Part shown: positions 52,789 to 64,000 of the stretch, piece by piece | Position numbering within the stretch: position 1 is the stretch's first letter | How the letters are laid out: each line of letters starts with the position of its first letter | DNA from: Daucus carota subsp. sativus | Taxonomy: Eukaryota; Streptophyta; Magnoliopsida; Apiales; Apiaceae | Assembly: GCF_001625215.2 (NCBI RefSeq) | Contig: NC_030388.2 | Span: forward strand, 19,714,058 to 19,778,057 | Reading direction: 5' to 3' | DNA: 64,000 nt | Position numbers and translations under genes: made by a program | Notes under the pieces: generated by a model | Told to the model about the DNA's origin: nothing | What the model saw: the letters and a program-made list of their open reading frames with translations, nothing else | Databases searched by the model: none

Positions 52789-55231
52789 TTACTCATAGTT
52801 GGAAAGCTTTCTCAATGTGTCATTTGTATATGTAGTATCAATCAGCTTCTTAGTAGGAGTTTCCAAGGCTTTTTCTTCCACCACATTTTGAATGGAAAGA
52901 GAAACAGCTGGCGTCATTTGAGCAATGACATTGTCCTGAAAAAAATTGATAAACTACGGTGAGATCTATCATACCAACATCCTTGAGACATGGGTTTTAA
53001 TTTCCAACTCCAAGCGCTCTCTTAAGAGGAGATTTTTCTTGGACGTATCATGTATATTCAAATCAACAATAATACATGGCAAGCTCAATGACGGTCATTA
53101 AGTACCCACATAGCCGCCCTTGGATATCCTGGCAACTATATCTCATGAAAACCAGTAGTTCAAAAGAACTAATTATACATAGTACTTAAAATAAAAAATA
53201 AAAAAAGCTAAATCAAGTGTAATGTTCAATGATCATAAGACTAATAAATAGTGCACCATGTCAACGAGTAGTGTGTGAGATAAAATACCTGAGGCATTGG
53301 TTTGACAATGCTGGCACCAGGAGAGCCACCGAGTAAGTAGTTCCTGACAGCACTAGATACACTTGATTCTTCGCATCCACGTGGTAGCTTCAAATGCTTT
53401 AAGTTATAGAATGGACAATGCCAATGTGCAACAATGTCTAAGAGTTGATAAAGTATCTAGAGGAGTCATACAAAACTTGATTAAGATATTATCCAGTAAG
53501 CCTTAGTACAAAGTGAAATAATAATGATTAAATACAAATGGTCGGAAAACTGGTCATCAGCTATCACTCTGGACCATTTATTCTCGGGGTAGAAGAGCAC
53601 TCTCAGAAGAGACATTACTTAACTTTGATCAAGGCAGAAAACACACTGCATATCGTTTTTACATGATTAGTTCAATAATTGGTTAGTGGGTGAATATGCA
53701 AAATCAGTTCTGGCAGTTTCCCTGTGTTGTTCATCGTGCTTAAGTCAGCGTGTCATCAAAATTTAGGAGTCTGTACTATGCTTTATGTTTTACAGAATAG
53801 TGTGCAGTTGTGCTCTACTATACCTATGAGTTATAGTTATATTTAACCGACCAATATAGAGTAGCAGAGCAAGCAACATATAGTTTATAACGAATGGTTT
53901 CTATTAAACAAAATGTGAACTATTGAACCACCAATAGACTCCGCAATTTGTTGCATTAATCTTGACTAATTTTGATATATTTATATGCAAAATTTCAGAT
54001 ATTGTATCCTGTGAACGACACATGAGACTATGAGAGGGAATATGCCCTGAGAGTTATTTTAAGAGCAAGCCAACTGAATAACATAAAGATATTGGTAATG
54101 CAAATTCCTGAATAACAATCAATTTAGATATAAAGTTACCTGAATGATCGCCAAGTCAAGACTAAGAATCTTGGTGCTACCGAGCTGGGAGAACATAGTT
54201 TCAATCACATCTTGATAGTGTCTCCAAACCGTCGAGCTTAATGGAAGATCCTGATATTTAATAATTGCATTCTCCAACTCAGAGCCTTCATAGACCATCC
54301 GAAAGAAGCCAATTGCTTCAAAATTGCACAGTTTTGGTGCCAACACCACAATTTTGTGCTCAAATATATATACAGCAGATAAGCTGACCTTAATTTTTAG
54401 GTTCACCAAATGGGAGCTGGATATAACAAGACGTCGGATATAGTGGTGGCCAAAGTCAATGACAAGATTCCTTAGACTGGCCAGTGCAAGAAAGTAGTCA
54501 CTCATATCCTCAGGAAAGACCATATCACCAAGCTGTAGAGTTAATAAAGCCGGAAGATCCCAAACTTTTTTGGGCAAAGTGCACTGTTCGAGACATAGTG
54601 TTGTTAACATTGGCAGACTAAAGAATTCAGGCAACTCACAGTCTTTAAGAACCAGAATTTTCAAGGCAGGCAGGTTTAAACATAATTCGTGAACCTTATG
54701 TTTGTTAGGAAAACGATATCCATATCTCTTCAAATGGAGGGTTGTTAAGTTGGGTAAAGTCCAACAATCCGCTTTCATAACATCCTCAAATTCAAATGGC
54801 ATTGTAAGTTTAAGCTCTTTTAAGGTTTTAGAGTTGAAGGAAGATAATGAACAATAACGGTGTGATTCAACAGTAAGGTGTTGAACATCATGTGAAACTG
54901 CGTACTTAATATACTTTTTCAACAACCATAGATTGAGGCCATTAGTACTACACAAGTTGAGTTTGAGTATCCCAGATATATGGTCCCGCCTATCGAAGAC
55001 ATGGTTCATGAACGTGTAATAATCATGTATGTTATACTCTTTGAAATCGAGAAAAGGGAGAGTAGTCCAGACAAGCTTCCATCGTTTCGAGAGAACGCTG
55101 GTTTGAACTGCTAACCGAGCATCCAAATAAGACAATATCTGATGAATCACATCGTCTGACAACATGCTTATTCTATCTTCATCTCCTATTCTAACCGCCT
55201 TCTTCCCATCTTTTATACGTGAAATCTCCAT
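52789..55231 (-). CDS. F-box/LRR/FBD-like protein, tandem copy 1, C-terminus lost
   Basis: Three exons, 55231..54140, 53456..53289 and 52935..52789, in phase 0; predicted 468 aa. An F-box lies near residues 18-62 (RISMLSDDVIHQILSYLDAR, SVLSKRWKLVWTTLP), followed by irregular Leu-rich repeats (LKELKLTMP, LPNLTTLHLKRYGY, LPALKILVLKDCELPEF, LPMLTTLCLEQC). An FBD-like end is in exon 2 (FYNLKHLKLPRGCEESSVSS). F-box proteins recruit targets to SCF ubiquitin ligases through SKP1 (family knowledge); the target is unknown. Compared with copy 2, exon 3 has lost 479 bp, shifting the frame: after TTYTN it reads DTLRKLSNYE and stops. The protein therefore lacks the helical C-terminal domain but keeps F-box and LRRs, so it may still function. 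Confidence 0.75.
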
Positions 55232-55643
55232 GAATAATTTTGACCTACGATCTCTGACCGACGTGCTAAAACTAGGGTTGAGTATGGTTGTGTCCGGGTC
55301 CGGAAAAATCCATATAGGTGTTTCGGGTTTCGGTTCGGGTCTAAGAATACTTAAAAAGATTTAAAGTTTATGTATCCATAAAAATATGTGATGTATCTTT
55401 AATTTCTTGGTGCAATAATGGGGATTGGGGGCGCCGCGGCTCTTAGCCTCTGACCCTAGTTTTGATTTTGAAAGAGGCAGCGTAGCGACTAGCGAATAAC
55501 GAGCGCGTGTATGGATTTGGCCCATTTTGGACTATTTGGATTATTGGTTAGTTTTTACTTTTTAGGTTATTAAAATAAAAAGATAAAAATATATAATTCA
55601 TAAATTATAAATTAATAATAACATGATAAATTATATATTTGTG

Positions 55644-55672
<29 letters not shown>
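55232..55672. other. F-box copy 1 upstream flank with a CGGGTTTCGG element remnant
   Basis: The first 55 bases match the upstream flank of copy 2 (cgtgctaaaactagggttg). From about 55289 the DNA differs and carries CGGGTCCGG/CGGGTTTCGGTTCGGG words, the left part of an insertion whose other end is near 56667. An (AAT)n microsatellite at about 55643-55670 precedes a Stowaway MITE. Confidence 0.55.
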
Positions 55673-55674
<2 letters not shown>

Positions 55675-55889
55675 CTCTATGTCCCATAATTTTTGGCTTG
55701 TTATATCACAATTAAAATTACAAGAGAATTACATGTAATTTGTATCATTAAAAAATATATTTTACGTACTTTATCATGCTTATTTTATATTTTTAAAATT
55801 ACAAGAGAATTACATGTAATTTGTAGCCAAAATTCGGTCAATTTGATCATAAAAAATCAAACAAGCCAAGAATTATGAGACGAAGGGAG
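55673..55889. mobile_element. Stowaway MITE, 217 bp
   Basis: Ends CTCTCTATGTCCCATAATTT and, mirrored, AATTATGAGACGAAGGGAG, with a TA at each border (55671-55672 and 55890-55891). The arms continue into TTTTGGCTTGTT / AACAAGCCAAG. It also contains the repeated phrase aaaattacaagagaattaca. It lies within the insertion that is specific to F-box unit 1. Confidence 0.85.
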
Positions 55890-56389
55890 TATAATTATAC
55901 AAATTAATTCAAGTCCCACTGATATTATTATAAGTTGGACATGTGTATTACTATATTAAGAACATATACAAAATTTCCTGGTTTGTAATTTGAATCTAAT
56001 CAACAACATTTTATAGAAATATATGATATCAAAAAAAACACACACGTATATATGGTTAAGTTTTATAGAGTACAGTAACATACCGGAGTATTGGGGTATG
56101 ATTTATTCTTTTTAGTTTAATCAAAAATATATAAGTTGTATTGAATGTAATTATCAGTTAATCAATAATATCTTTCAATTTTAACAAGTATATTGCGGAA
56201 TATAGTGCACTCTGATTCATATAAATAAATAATTAATTATTTTATGTTTTGATTAGAAGATTATGTTGTAAAATATAATTTGTAGGTTGTCAAATGTTTA
56301 CAAATATTGTAAAGTAAAAAAAATTAAATTTTGAATAACTAGATTATATTTTATCCAATTTCGTACTCCAACACTTCAATACGTATCTA

Positions 56390-56667
56390 TGTCTATATTC
56401 GGGCTTTTGCGGGTTTCGGGTTCGGATCGGGTTTCGGATACCGGGTATTTTTCGGGTTCCGATCGGATTCGGATCGGATATCAGATTTCAGATCGGATTC
56501 GGATCGGATATCGGATTTCGGATTGGATATCGGATCGGATATAGCTATATCCAAATCCAAATCCAAAAATTTTCGGGTACAAAAATCAAATCCAAATCCA
56601 AATCCTAAAAATCGGGTTTGGATTATCCAAAAATTCGGGTTTCGGATCGAATTTTTTTGCCATCCCT
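56390..56667. mobile_element. Right end of a word-array element (GGATCGGATTCGG)
   Basis: A dense array of CGGATTCGGATCGGATAT words, then CAAATCCAAATCC, ending TTTTTTTGCCATCCCTG, the reverse complement of a CAGGGATGGCAAA-type hAT-like terminus. With the CGGGT words at 55289-55360 it probably marks both ends of one element of about 1.4 kb. The left end is degraded and no clean 8-bp duplication was found; the host phrase cgtgctaaa occurs at both borders. Confidence 0.55.
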
Positions 56668-56969
56668 GTCTTTAACGTGCTAAACTACGTTTTGAGCGAA
56701 TTTAAAGTTTTAAACCAAACAAAATTAAAATTCGGTTTTGAAAATCTAAAAACCTAATTTTAACCGAATACTATAAACCAAACTGAACCGATTATCAGGG
56801 GATTGGTTCGCATGTTATTTTTGAAATTACGTTTTCTTACTAACCTCAAATAAATAAATTCATATGTTATCATTATTTTTTATCAATAAATTTTTTAGAA
56901 AATAAGATGTTATTTGTATAATTTTTCAATAAAAATAATTATAAGTGTTATCTTTGTATGTTAGACATA

Positions 56970-57235
56970 TGTGTTTTGAAAATCCCCTACTTTATCAATT
57001 AATCTATGATTAATCTCATGTAATATTATCGTCTATTCAATTTTTGAAATCCGATTAATCCATATAATTTTTTCTTGATCGAAATATATAATAATTTATT
57101 AAAATTAAAATATTATATCACTTTAAATATGAACTATTATAGAATTTATGATACTGTAAAGATATATTTGTTAATGAATAACTAATATTTTACCTTGGTT
57201 CACGTAGTTTGCAGGCTATTGCGTGAGCTCGTGGG
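56970..57235. other. Left part of the block present only in F-box unit 1
   Basis: AT-rich DNA that, with the plastid and SINE-like pieces to its right, separates two host sequences that adjoin in unit 2 (tatctttgtatgtt and gttgttacgaaa). No gene was seen in it. Confidence 0.5.
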
Positions 57236-57620
<385 letters not shown>

Positions 57621-58558
57621 TATATAAAACAATATTTAATATTGAAATATATCTGATTATCACTTTCAATAATCTGACCGAATAATTCCCGTTTTTCGAT
57701 TAACCCTAAATCGATATTTTCAGTCGATTAGGTATGATTCCTGATTTTTGTAACCGTGGTTGTTACGAAAAAAAATAATTCACTTAATTTATAAAAAGAA
57801 ATTATTTATTTAAAACAGAAAAGAAGATAAATATGGAGAATAGTTTTAAAACAGAGAAACTGCCCGAGAGTCATGTACGACATTTAAATATTTAAATTTA
57901 CTTATAAAAATTTTATTTATAAAATATACGTCTTAACGGTGAGATTCAGTAATTTTGAACGCTTTGAAATGAAATCTGAATCCAAAACAAAATTTTCAGT
58001 TTCTAATTTTCTATTACCAGAACCAAAACAAAACCAGACCATTTAATAACCTGTGTGAATAGCTGCAGCAGCCTCAATTCCAGTCGGTTTGTTTCTAGCC
58101 ACAGGGTCAGGGTTTTGATTCTTCAATTTCTTAGCATCAGTCTATTAAAATCCCTGCAGGTCAAGAGATAATTGGTCCTAAATAATAAATTGCAGGACAA
58201 GAGCAAGACTCATGTTATATTCACAAAAGAATTCCCAGTGTTTACCATATATAGCTATTATCATTTGCAGTACTAGATCATTCTTTGAAACTAAAGCTAA
58301 AGCCAAAACTTTTATCACACAACTCCAAGAAAGGAACGAGAAAATTTAGGATGAATCCAATATCATTTTTTTTTTTTTGGACATTCCAATATCATATGAA
58401 AAAGTAGATCACTGATAATTTGCTAGAGGCATAGCTTATATTGACTATTACTCTCTCTATAGGAAATGTGTTCTTGAAATTCTTGAATAAATATCATAAA
58501 TTTGCATAGAAATTTCTGACAGAATTATAGTACTATTCTATCAAGGTTTTTTAAGTTC
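57621..58558. other. Tandem-unit junction region, no gene
   Basis: 57760-58060 parallels 62440-63945 (split there by a MULE): both hold gaaaaaaataattcacttaat-like and tttaaatatttaaattta-like phrases. From 58071 the next tandem unit starts (gtttctagccacagggtcag). The stretch 58260-58558 matches 52435-52788. It is the 3' flank of F-box copy 2. Confidence 0.6.
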
Positions 58559-61457
58559 TTACAGTATATCATCTCCAAGATAGCCGGCAGTAACCGCAAG
58601 GCTGGTACCCTTAGTTGGAGAGCTTTCTGAATGTGTCATTCTGTCGAGACGAAGAGTCTGCAGATCCTGTATTTTAATTTTGGCATCATTTATACGAGTG
58701 TCAATTGCAAGAAGTTCGTGACCTATAGTCTTTGAAAACAAGAGCCGTTCAATACGGTTGAGATGGTTTATCAGCCAATTTAACTTGAATCCCCATCTCT
58801 GCAAGTCAGTAAAAAGAGCCCGATACTCACAGAGCACCTCAGCATTTACCTCAATTTTGGGAGTTTTAACTAAGTTGTTGACTAAGGAGCACAATGTATT
58901 CAGCTTCACTGTCCAATTTTTTTTGTTTTTTGTCGGCAACTGCCTAAAGGTTTCTGGATAGCTTTTCATAATCCGGTCAAGCACGCCTACAAACTCCGGA
59001 TTAACCTCGTGTCCTTGCCATAACACCAAATTACTAATATCTCCTCCAGAAGTTGCTGGAACATTCCTTGCCACTGCAACCGGAGCTTTAATTTTTTGTC
59101 CATTCCCAGTGCTTTTATTTGTATATGTAGTATCAATCAGCTTCTTGGTTGGACTTTCCAAGTCTTTTTCTTCCACCACATTTTGAGCAGATAGAGAAAC
59201 AGCTGGTGTCATTTGAGCAATGACATTGTCCTGAAAATAATTGTTTAACTACAGTGAGATCTACCATACCAACATCAACTTTGAGACGCGGGTTTTTAAT
59301 TTCCAACTCCAAGCGTTCTCTTCAAGGAGATTTTTCTTGGACATACCATGTATATCCAAATCACCCTTGGATATCCTGGAAACCATACATATCTCACGGA
59401 AATAGTAGTTCAAAACAAATAATTATACAGAGTTCAATTTTCTAAAAAAAAAAAAACTAAATCAAGTGTAATTTTAAATAAACATATGACAAGTAATAAA
59501 TAGTGCACCAGGTCAACAAGTAGCGTGTGTAATAAAATACCTGAGGCATTGGTTTGACAATGCTGGCACAAGGAGAGCCACTGAGTAAGTAGTTCCTGAC
59601 AGCACTAGATACACTTGATTCTTCGCATCCACGTGGTAGCTTCAAATACTTTAAGTTATAGAATGGACAATGCCAATTTGCAACAATGTCTGGGTTTTGA
59701 GAAAGTAGCTAGAGAAGTCATACAAAACTTGATTAAGATATTATCCAGTAAGCCTTAATATAAGTGAGCTAATATTGATTAAACACGAATGGTCGGGAAA
59801 ACTGGTCATCAGCTATCACTCTGCACCATTTATTCCCGGGGAAGAAGAGCATTCTAAGAAGAGACAATACTTAACTTTGATCAAGGCAGAAAACACATTG
59901 CATATTGTTTTTACAAGATTAGTTCAATAATTGTTTAGTGGGTGAATATGCAAAATCAGTTCTGGCAGTTTCCCTTTGTTGTTCATCGTGCTTAAGTCAG
60001 CGTGTCATCAAAATTTGGCACTCTGTACTATGCTTTATGTTTTAACCGACTGATAATGAGTAGCGGAGCAAGCAAAATATAGTGTATAACGAATGAAAGT
60101 GGTTTTTATTAAACAAAATGTAAACTATTCAACCACCTATAGATTCCGCATTTTGTTGCATTAATCTTGACTAAGTTTGATATATTTATATGCAAAATTT
60201 TTAGATGTTGTATCATGTCAACGACACATTAGACTATGAGAGGGATTATGCCAGAGAATTATTTTAAGAGCAAGGCAACTGAATAACATAAAGATATTGG
60301 TAATGCAAATTCCTGAATAACAATCAATTTAGATATCAAGTTACCTGAATGGTCGCCAAGTCAAGACTAAGAATTTTGGTGCTACCGAGCTGGGAGAACA
60401 TAATTTCAATCAGATCTTCATAGTGTCTCCAGGCCGTCGATGTTAATGAAAGATCCCAATATTTAATAATTGCATTCTCCAACTCAGAACCTTCATAGAC
60501 CATCCGAAAGAAACCAATCGCTTCAAAATTGCACAGTTTTGGTGCCAAAACCACAATTTTGTGCTCAAGTATACTTACTGAACATAAGCTGACCTTAATT
60601 TTTAGGTTCACCAAATGGGAGCTAGATATAACAAGACGTCGGATCTTTTGTAAGGCAAAATCAATGACAAGAGTCCTTAAACTGGCAGGTGCGAGAAAGT
60701 AGTCACTCATATCCTCAGGAAAGACCATATCAGCAAGCTGTAGAGTTCGTAAAGCTGGAAGACCCCAAACTTTTTTGGGCAAAGTGCACCTTTCCAGACA
60801 TAGCGTTGTTAACATTGGCAGACTGAATGATTCAGGCAAATCACAGTATTTAATATCTAGAGTTGTCAAGGCAGGCAGGTTCAAACATGATTCGTGAACC
60901 TTAAGTTTGGTATGAAAACGATATGCATATCTCTTCAATTGGAGGGTTGTTAAGTTGGGTAAAGTCCAACAATCCGCTTTCATAACATCCTCTGATTCAA
61001 GTGGCATTGTAAGTTTAAGCTCTTTTAAGGTTTTAGAGTCGAAGGAAGATAATGAACAATAACGGTCTAATTCAACTGTGAGGTTTTGAACATCATGTGA
61101 AACAGCGTACTTAATATACTTTTTCAACAACCGTATGTTGAGGCCATTAGTACGACACAAGTCGAGTTTGATTATCCCAGATTTGTGGTCCCGTCTCGCG
61201 AAGACATGGTTCATGAACTTGCAATATATGAAGCTACGAAGTTCCTCCTTGTAATGTATGTTGTACTCATTGAAACTGAGAAAAGGGAGAGTAGTCCAGA
61301 CAAGCTTCCATCGTTTCGAGAGAACGCTGGTTTGAACTGCTAACCGAGCATCCAAATAGGACAGTATCTCATGGATCACATCATCTGACAGAGTGCTTAT
61401 TCTATCTTCATTTAATATTCTAGCCTTCTTCCCATCTTTTATTCGTGAAACCTCCAT
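58559..61457 (-). CDS. F-box/LRR/FBD-like protein with helical C-terminal domain, tandem copy 2
   Basis: Three exons, 61457..60345, 59708..59541 and 59230..58559, in phase 0; predicted 650 aa. The F-box and LRR part is very similar to copy 1 (RISTLSDDVIHEILSYLDAR, SVLSKRWKLVWTTLP, LPMLTTLCLERCTLPKKV). Exon 2 gives the FBD-like FYNLKYLKLPRGCEESSVSS. Exon 3 adds about 224 residues: a linker (DNVIAQMTPAVSLSAQNVVE) and a helical region (ILDRIMKSYPETF-like, then LNTLCSLVNNLVKTPKIEV, FTDLQRWGFKLNWLINHLNR, INDAKIKIQDLQTLRL). That last part reminds me of the C-terminal helical region of plant MATH/coiled-coil proteins (HPDIA..L..L...L..AGFKLDWL). A likely role is substrate receptor of an SCF ubiquitin ligase; the substrate is unknown. 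The first ATG is used, as in copy 1. Confidence 0.8.
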
Positions 61458-62521
61458 GAATAATTTTGACCTACGATCTCTAACGTGCTAAAACTAGGGT
61501 TGGGTATGGTTGTGTACTTGTGTTTGAGCGGTTGTCAATGTCTAAACTAAACCAGAGTGAAATGCGATTTTGAAAATCTAGAAACCTAATCCTAACTAAA
61601 TACTTCCTCCTTCGCTCCTCATTTGTTTACATCGTGGGGACGGGTCTTGGCACGCGTTCTGATAAATTATTTTCAACTTCTTTTTCTTCTGAGTAAAGGT
61701 TTGATGTTTATATTTTCATATAAAAATAAATATTTTTTCAAAACAAGTTATATTAATTATATTTTATATACGTCTTAAAATGCATGTGGAACAATGTAAA
61801 ATGCGTGTGGAACAATGTAAAAAAGCTATAAAGAAATGAGAGAGAGGGAATACCATAAAACCAAATTGAGCCGTATTCAACAAGTATTTTAATAAATTTT
61901 ATTTACTATATCAATTTTAATGACTTGTATTTGATTTTGATTTTATTCTGATTTTAGATAAAATTTCACGGAGTAAACAAGAGTCTTTTGAGATTTAAGC
62001 ATAATGCTTCTAAATTTTATGAATTTTGATGAGATTTCAGATATCTTAAAATATACTGAACAATATCACAAAATTCATCATTTTATAGAAGTCCAAATTT
62101 TTTTTTATCAAAATTTAAATAAAATCAGATTTTAATGAATTTTAAATAATCTCAATTTAATAATTACTCAAATGGTGGACCCCTGACTCTACAAAAATCA
62201 CACCAACTCAAGTGAGCCAAATACATAATTTAATAATTAGCATGTGCATATGAACACACACTAGACTACTCGTAATATCAAACGTTAATTTTAAAATTAT
62301 GTTATCCTACTAAATTGAAATATATAATTTTAAATGTTATCATTATCTTTCTCTTAATAAAATATTTTATAAATAAAAATGATATTTGTATTACTTTCTA
62401 ATAAAAATAACTATAAGCGTTATCTTTGTATGTTGTTATGAGGAAAAATAATTCATTTAATTTATAACAAGAAAATATTTATTTAAAATAGAATATTTTT
62501 TTTCCAAATTATTAACTAGTA
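61458..62521. other. F-box copy 2 upstream flank
   Basis: 61458-61600 parallels the copy 1 flank at 55232-55288 and 56690-56775. A Stowaway-like MITE follows. 61860-62185 holds MITE-like AT-rich DNA with aattttaatga/tttaaataatctcaattt phrases like those at 17.7-18.1 kb. From 62280 it again parallels unit 1 near 56820-56965. Confidence 0.55.
61603..61850. mobile_element. Stowaway-like MITE with an empty site in the sister tandem unit
   Basis: About 248 bp with a left end CTTCCTCCTTCGCTCCTCAT and a mirrored right end ATGAGAGAGAGGGAA, bordered by TA on both sides. In unit 1 the matching position (about 56771) has host sequence joined across a single TA (gaatactataaacc), the expected empty site. 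A short tandem phrase (atgcatgtggaacaatgtaa / atgcgtgtggaacaatgtaa) lies near its right end. Confidence 0.75.
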
Positions 62522-62531
62522 GTAAATTAAT

Positions 62532-63680
62532 GGGTTAATTATCAAACTCATCACTGAAGTGGACAAATGGTATCAACTTCATCACTGATCTCCACGGGGT
62601 CTCAAGTTGCTTACTAAACTCGCTTAATGGTATCAAACTCATCACTGCCGTTAAAAAATAGTAACGGAAGTTAGACGGGAGTGACAGATGGGCGGTTGAC
62701 GTGGCACATTAATAAAAAAGACCGAAGAAAAATAAATGAAAGAAAATAAAAAATAGAAATGCCACATAATTTGAAGTTTATATGTAAATAAAGCATGCAA
62801 ACTTTTTATTAAATTGATTTTAGGATATAATTATCTAAATAAACGTATCAGACTAAATTTTAATATCTAATTAACTAAACAATTAAGATTAACTTTTATT
62901 TTTTTATTAGATTATAATTATTTTTGAATAATATTGAAATGTTTTCTCTTTTAATAAATTTTATTTATGTGAATATTATTGTTGGCAAAAAAATATTTTC
63001 AAATTTTGTTTATATCACCAACTTTTTTAAAATTTTAAGAAAAATCTAGAGATTGAACCTAAAGAAATTCATTTCAATTTTTAACACTTCTATTTCTTTT
63101 GGAGTTTCTTGTACCAAACAAAAACATGAAAATAAATATATGTAAATTTAACATATGAATCAACACACACCGTCCAAATCTTCAAAAACAACACATAATG
63201 TTTAAAAATATTTTTTTACCAACAATAATATTCACATAAATAAAATTTATTAAAAGAGAATACATTTCAATATTATTCAAAAATAATTATAATCTATTAA
63301 AAAACATAAAAGTTAATCTTAATTGTTTAGTTAATTATATATTAAAATTTAGTTCCATACATTTGTTTAGATAATTATATCCTAAAATCAATTTAATAAA
63401 ACATTTGCATACTTTATTTTCATATAAACTTCAAATTATGTGGCATTTCAATTTTCTATTTTTTTTATTTTCTTTCATTTGTTTTTCTTTAATCTTTTTT
63501 ATTAATGTGCCACATCAACTGCCAATCTGTCACTCCGTCTAACATCTGTTATTTTTTTTAACGACAGTGACGAGTTTGATACCATTAAGCGAGTTTAGTG
63601 AGTAACTTGAGACCCCGTGGAGATCAGTGATGAAGTTGATACCATTTGTCCACTTCAGTAATGAGTTTGATAATTAACCC
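62532..63680. mobile_element. Foldback MULE, GGGTTAATTATC family, 1149 bp
   Basis: Ends GGGTTAATTATCAAACTCAT and the reverse complement ATGAGTTTGATAATTAACCC are exact. The inverted arms extend for over 450 bp, through CACGGGGTCTCAAGTTGC and TGCCACATAATTTGAAGTTT. It is flanked by the exact 10-bp duplication GTAAATTAAT (62522-62531 and 63681-63690). No coding capacity. It is absent from the matching part of F-box unit 1. Confidence 0.92.
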
Positions 63681-63944
63681 GTAAATTAATTATAAATAAA
63701 TATGCATATAAAAGTGGAGAATGATTTTAAAATGGAGAAACAACCCGGGAGTATTGTACGATATTTAAATATTTAAATTAAATTATAAAATTATTGTTTT
63801 AAAATATGTGGTTCAATAGTTTGATTCGGTATTTGACCAGTTTGAAATGAAAAATGAAACAAAATCAAAAAATTTCGATTTTCTAATTATAAAAAGTCAA
63901 ACCAAGCCACACCATTTAAAAAACAGAGCACTACCTTCTGCGTT

Positions 63945-64000
63945 GCTAGAAGCATTGAGACCATCCACTATGTTCTGTTTCTAGCCACAGGGTCAGGGTT
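63945..64000. repeat. Start of a third F-box tandem unit at the window edge
   Basis: The final bases (gtttctagccacagggtcag) repeat 58089-58120 and 51898-51925, which mark the left borders of units 2 and 1. Since each earlier border is followed by an F-box gene on the minus strand, a third gene is likely just outside the window. Confidence 0.7.

Noticed and set aside
56390..56667. Satellite or simple tandem repeat
   Set aside because: The words are imperfect and mixed in both orientations, and they end at a hAT-like terminus, so a transposon end explains them better.

Overview
The window is nuclear DNA of a flowering plant. It is AT-rich and carries intron-rich genes with GT/AG splice sites, several plant-only protein families, a plastid rpoC1 insertion and many small plant DNA transposons. 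Gene content and TE style suit a dicot, and I lean towards an asterid such as an Apiaceae species, but the species cannot be fixed from the sequence alone.

Layout: 1-2590 holds no recognisable gene. 2591-7415 (-) is DRT111/SFPS, an RNA-processing factor (two exons, one 3.7-kb intron). 8.1-10.5 kb holds a broken B3-domain gene between two copies of a 250-bp repeat. 10.48-11.26 kb is a complete non-autonomous hAT element. 12430-16048 (-) is ACD11 (sphingolipid transfer). A MULE nested in a MULE sits 131 bp upstream of its ATG. 18939-24096 (+) is AGD12/ZAC (ArfGAP plus C2). 24.1-28.4 kb is repeat-rich. 29069-31603 (+) is a HERK2-type CrRLK1L receptor kinase. 32192-36968 (-) is the PFP beta subunit (16 exons). 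37.3-38.1 kb is a dead LINE RNase H tail. 39738-40205 (+) is an OVATE family protein (OFP9-like). 40736-42694 (-) is a plastid fibrillin (FBN1/PAP). 43.2-50.9 kb is a four-element transposon nest. 52.8-64.0 kb is a tandem array of F-box/LRR/FBD genes (two complete units, with a third starting at the right edge).

The single-copy genes do not form a pathway; each is an ordinary plant housekeeping or signalling gene. PFP-beta, OFP9 and fibrillin stand in the same order as I recall for Arabidopsis At4g04040, At4g04030 and At4g04020, so this looks like an old conserved block. The young, fast-changing parts are the transposon nest and the F-box array. In the array, comparing the two units dates individual insertions and exposes a frame-breaking deletion.

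I rebuilt all exon boundaries by hand from splice sites and reading phase, and family names come from recognising protein motifs. No database search was run. I found no clearly new molecular system. The best leads are the word-array hAT elements, the paired TIR elements in (TA)n, and the F-box proteins with an unusual C-terminal domain.
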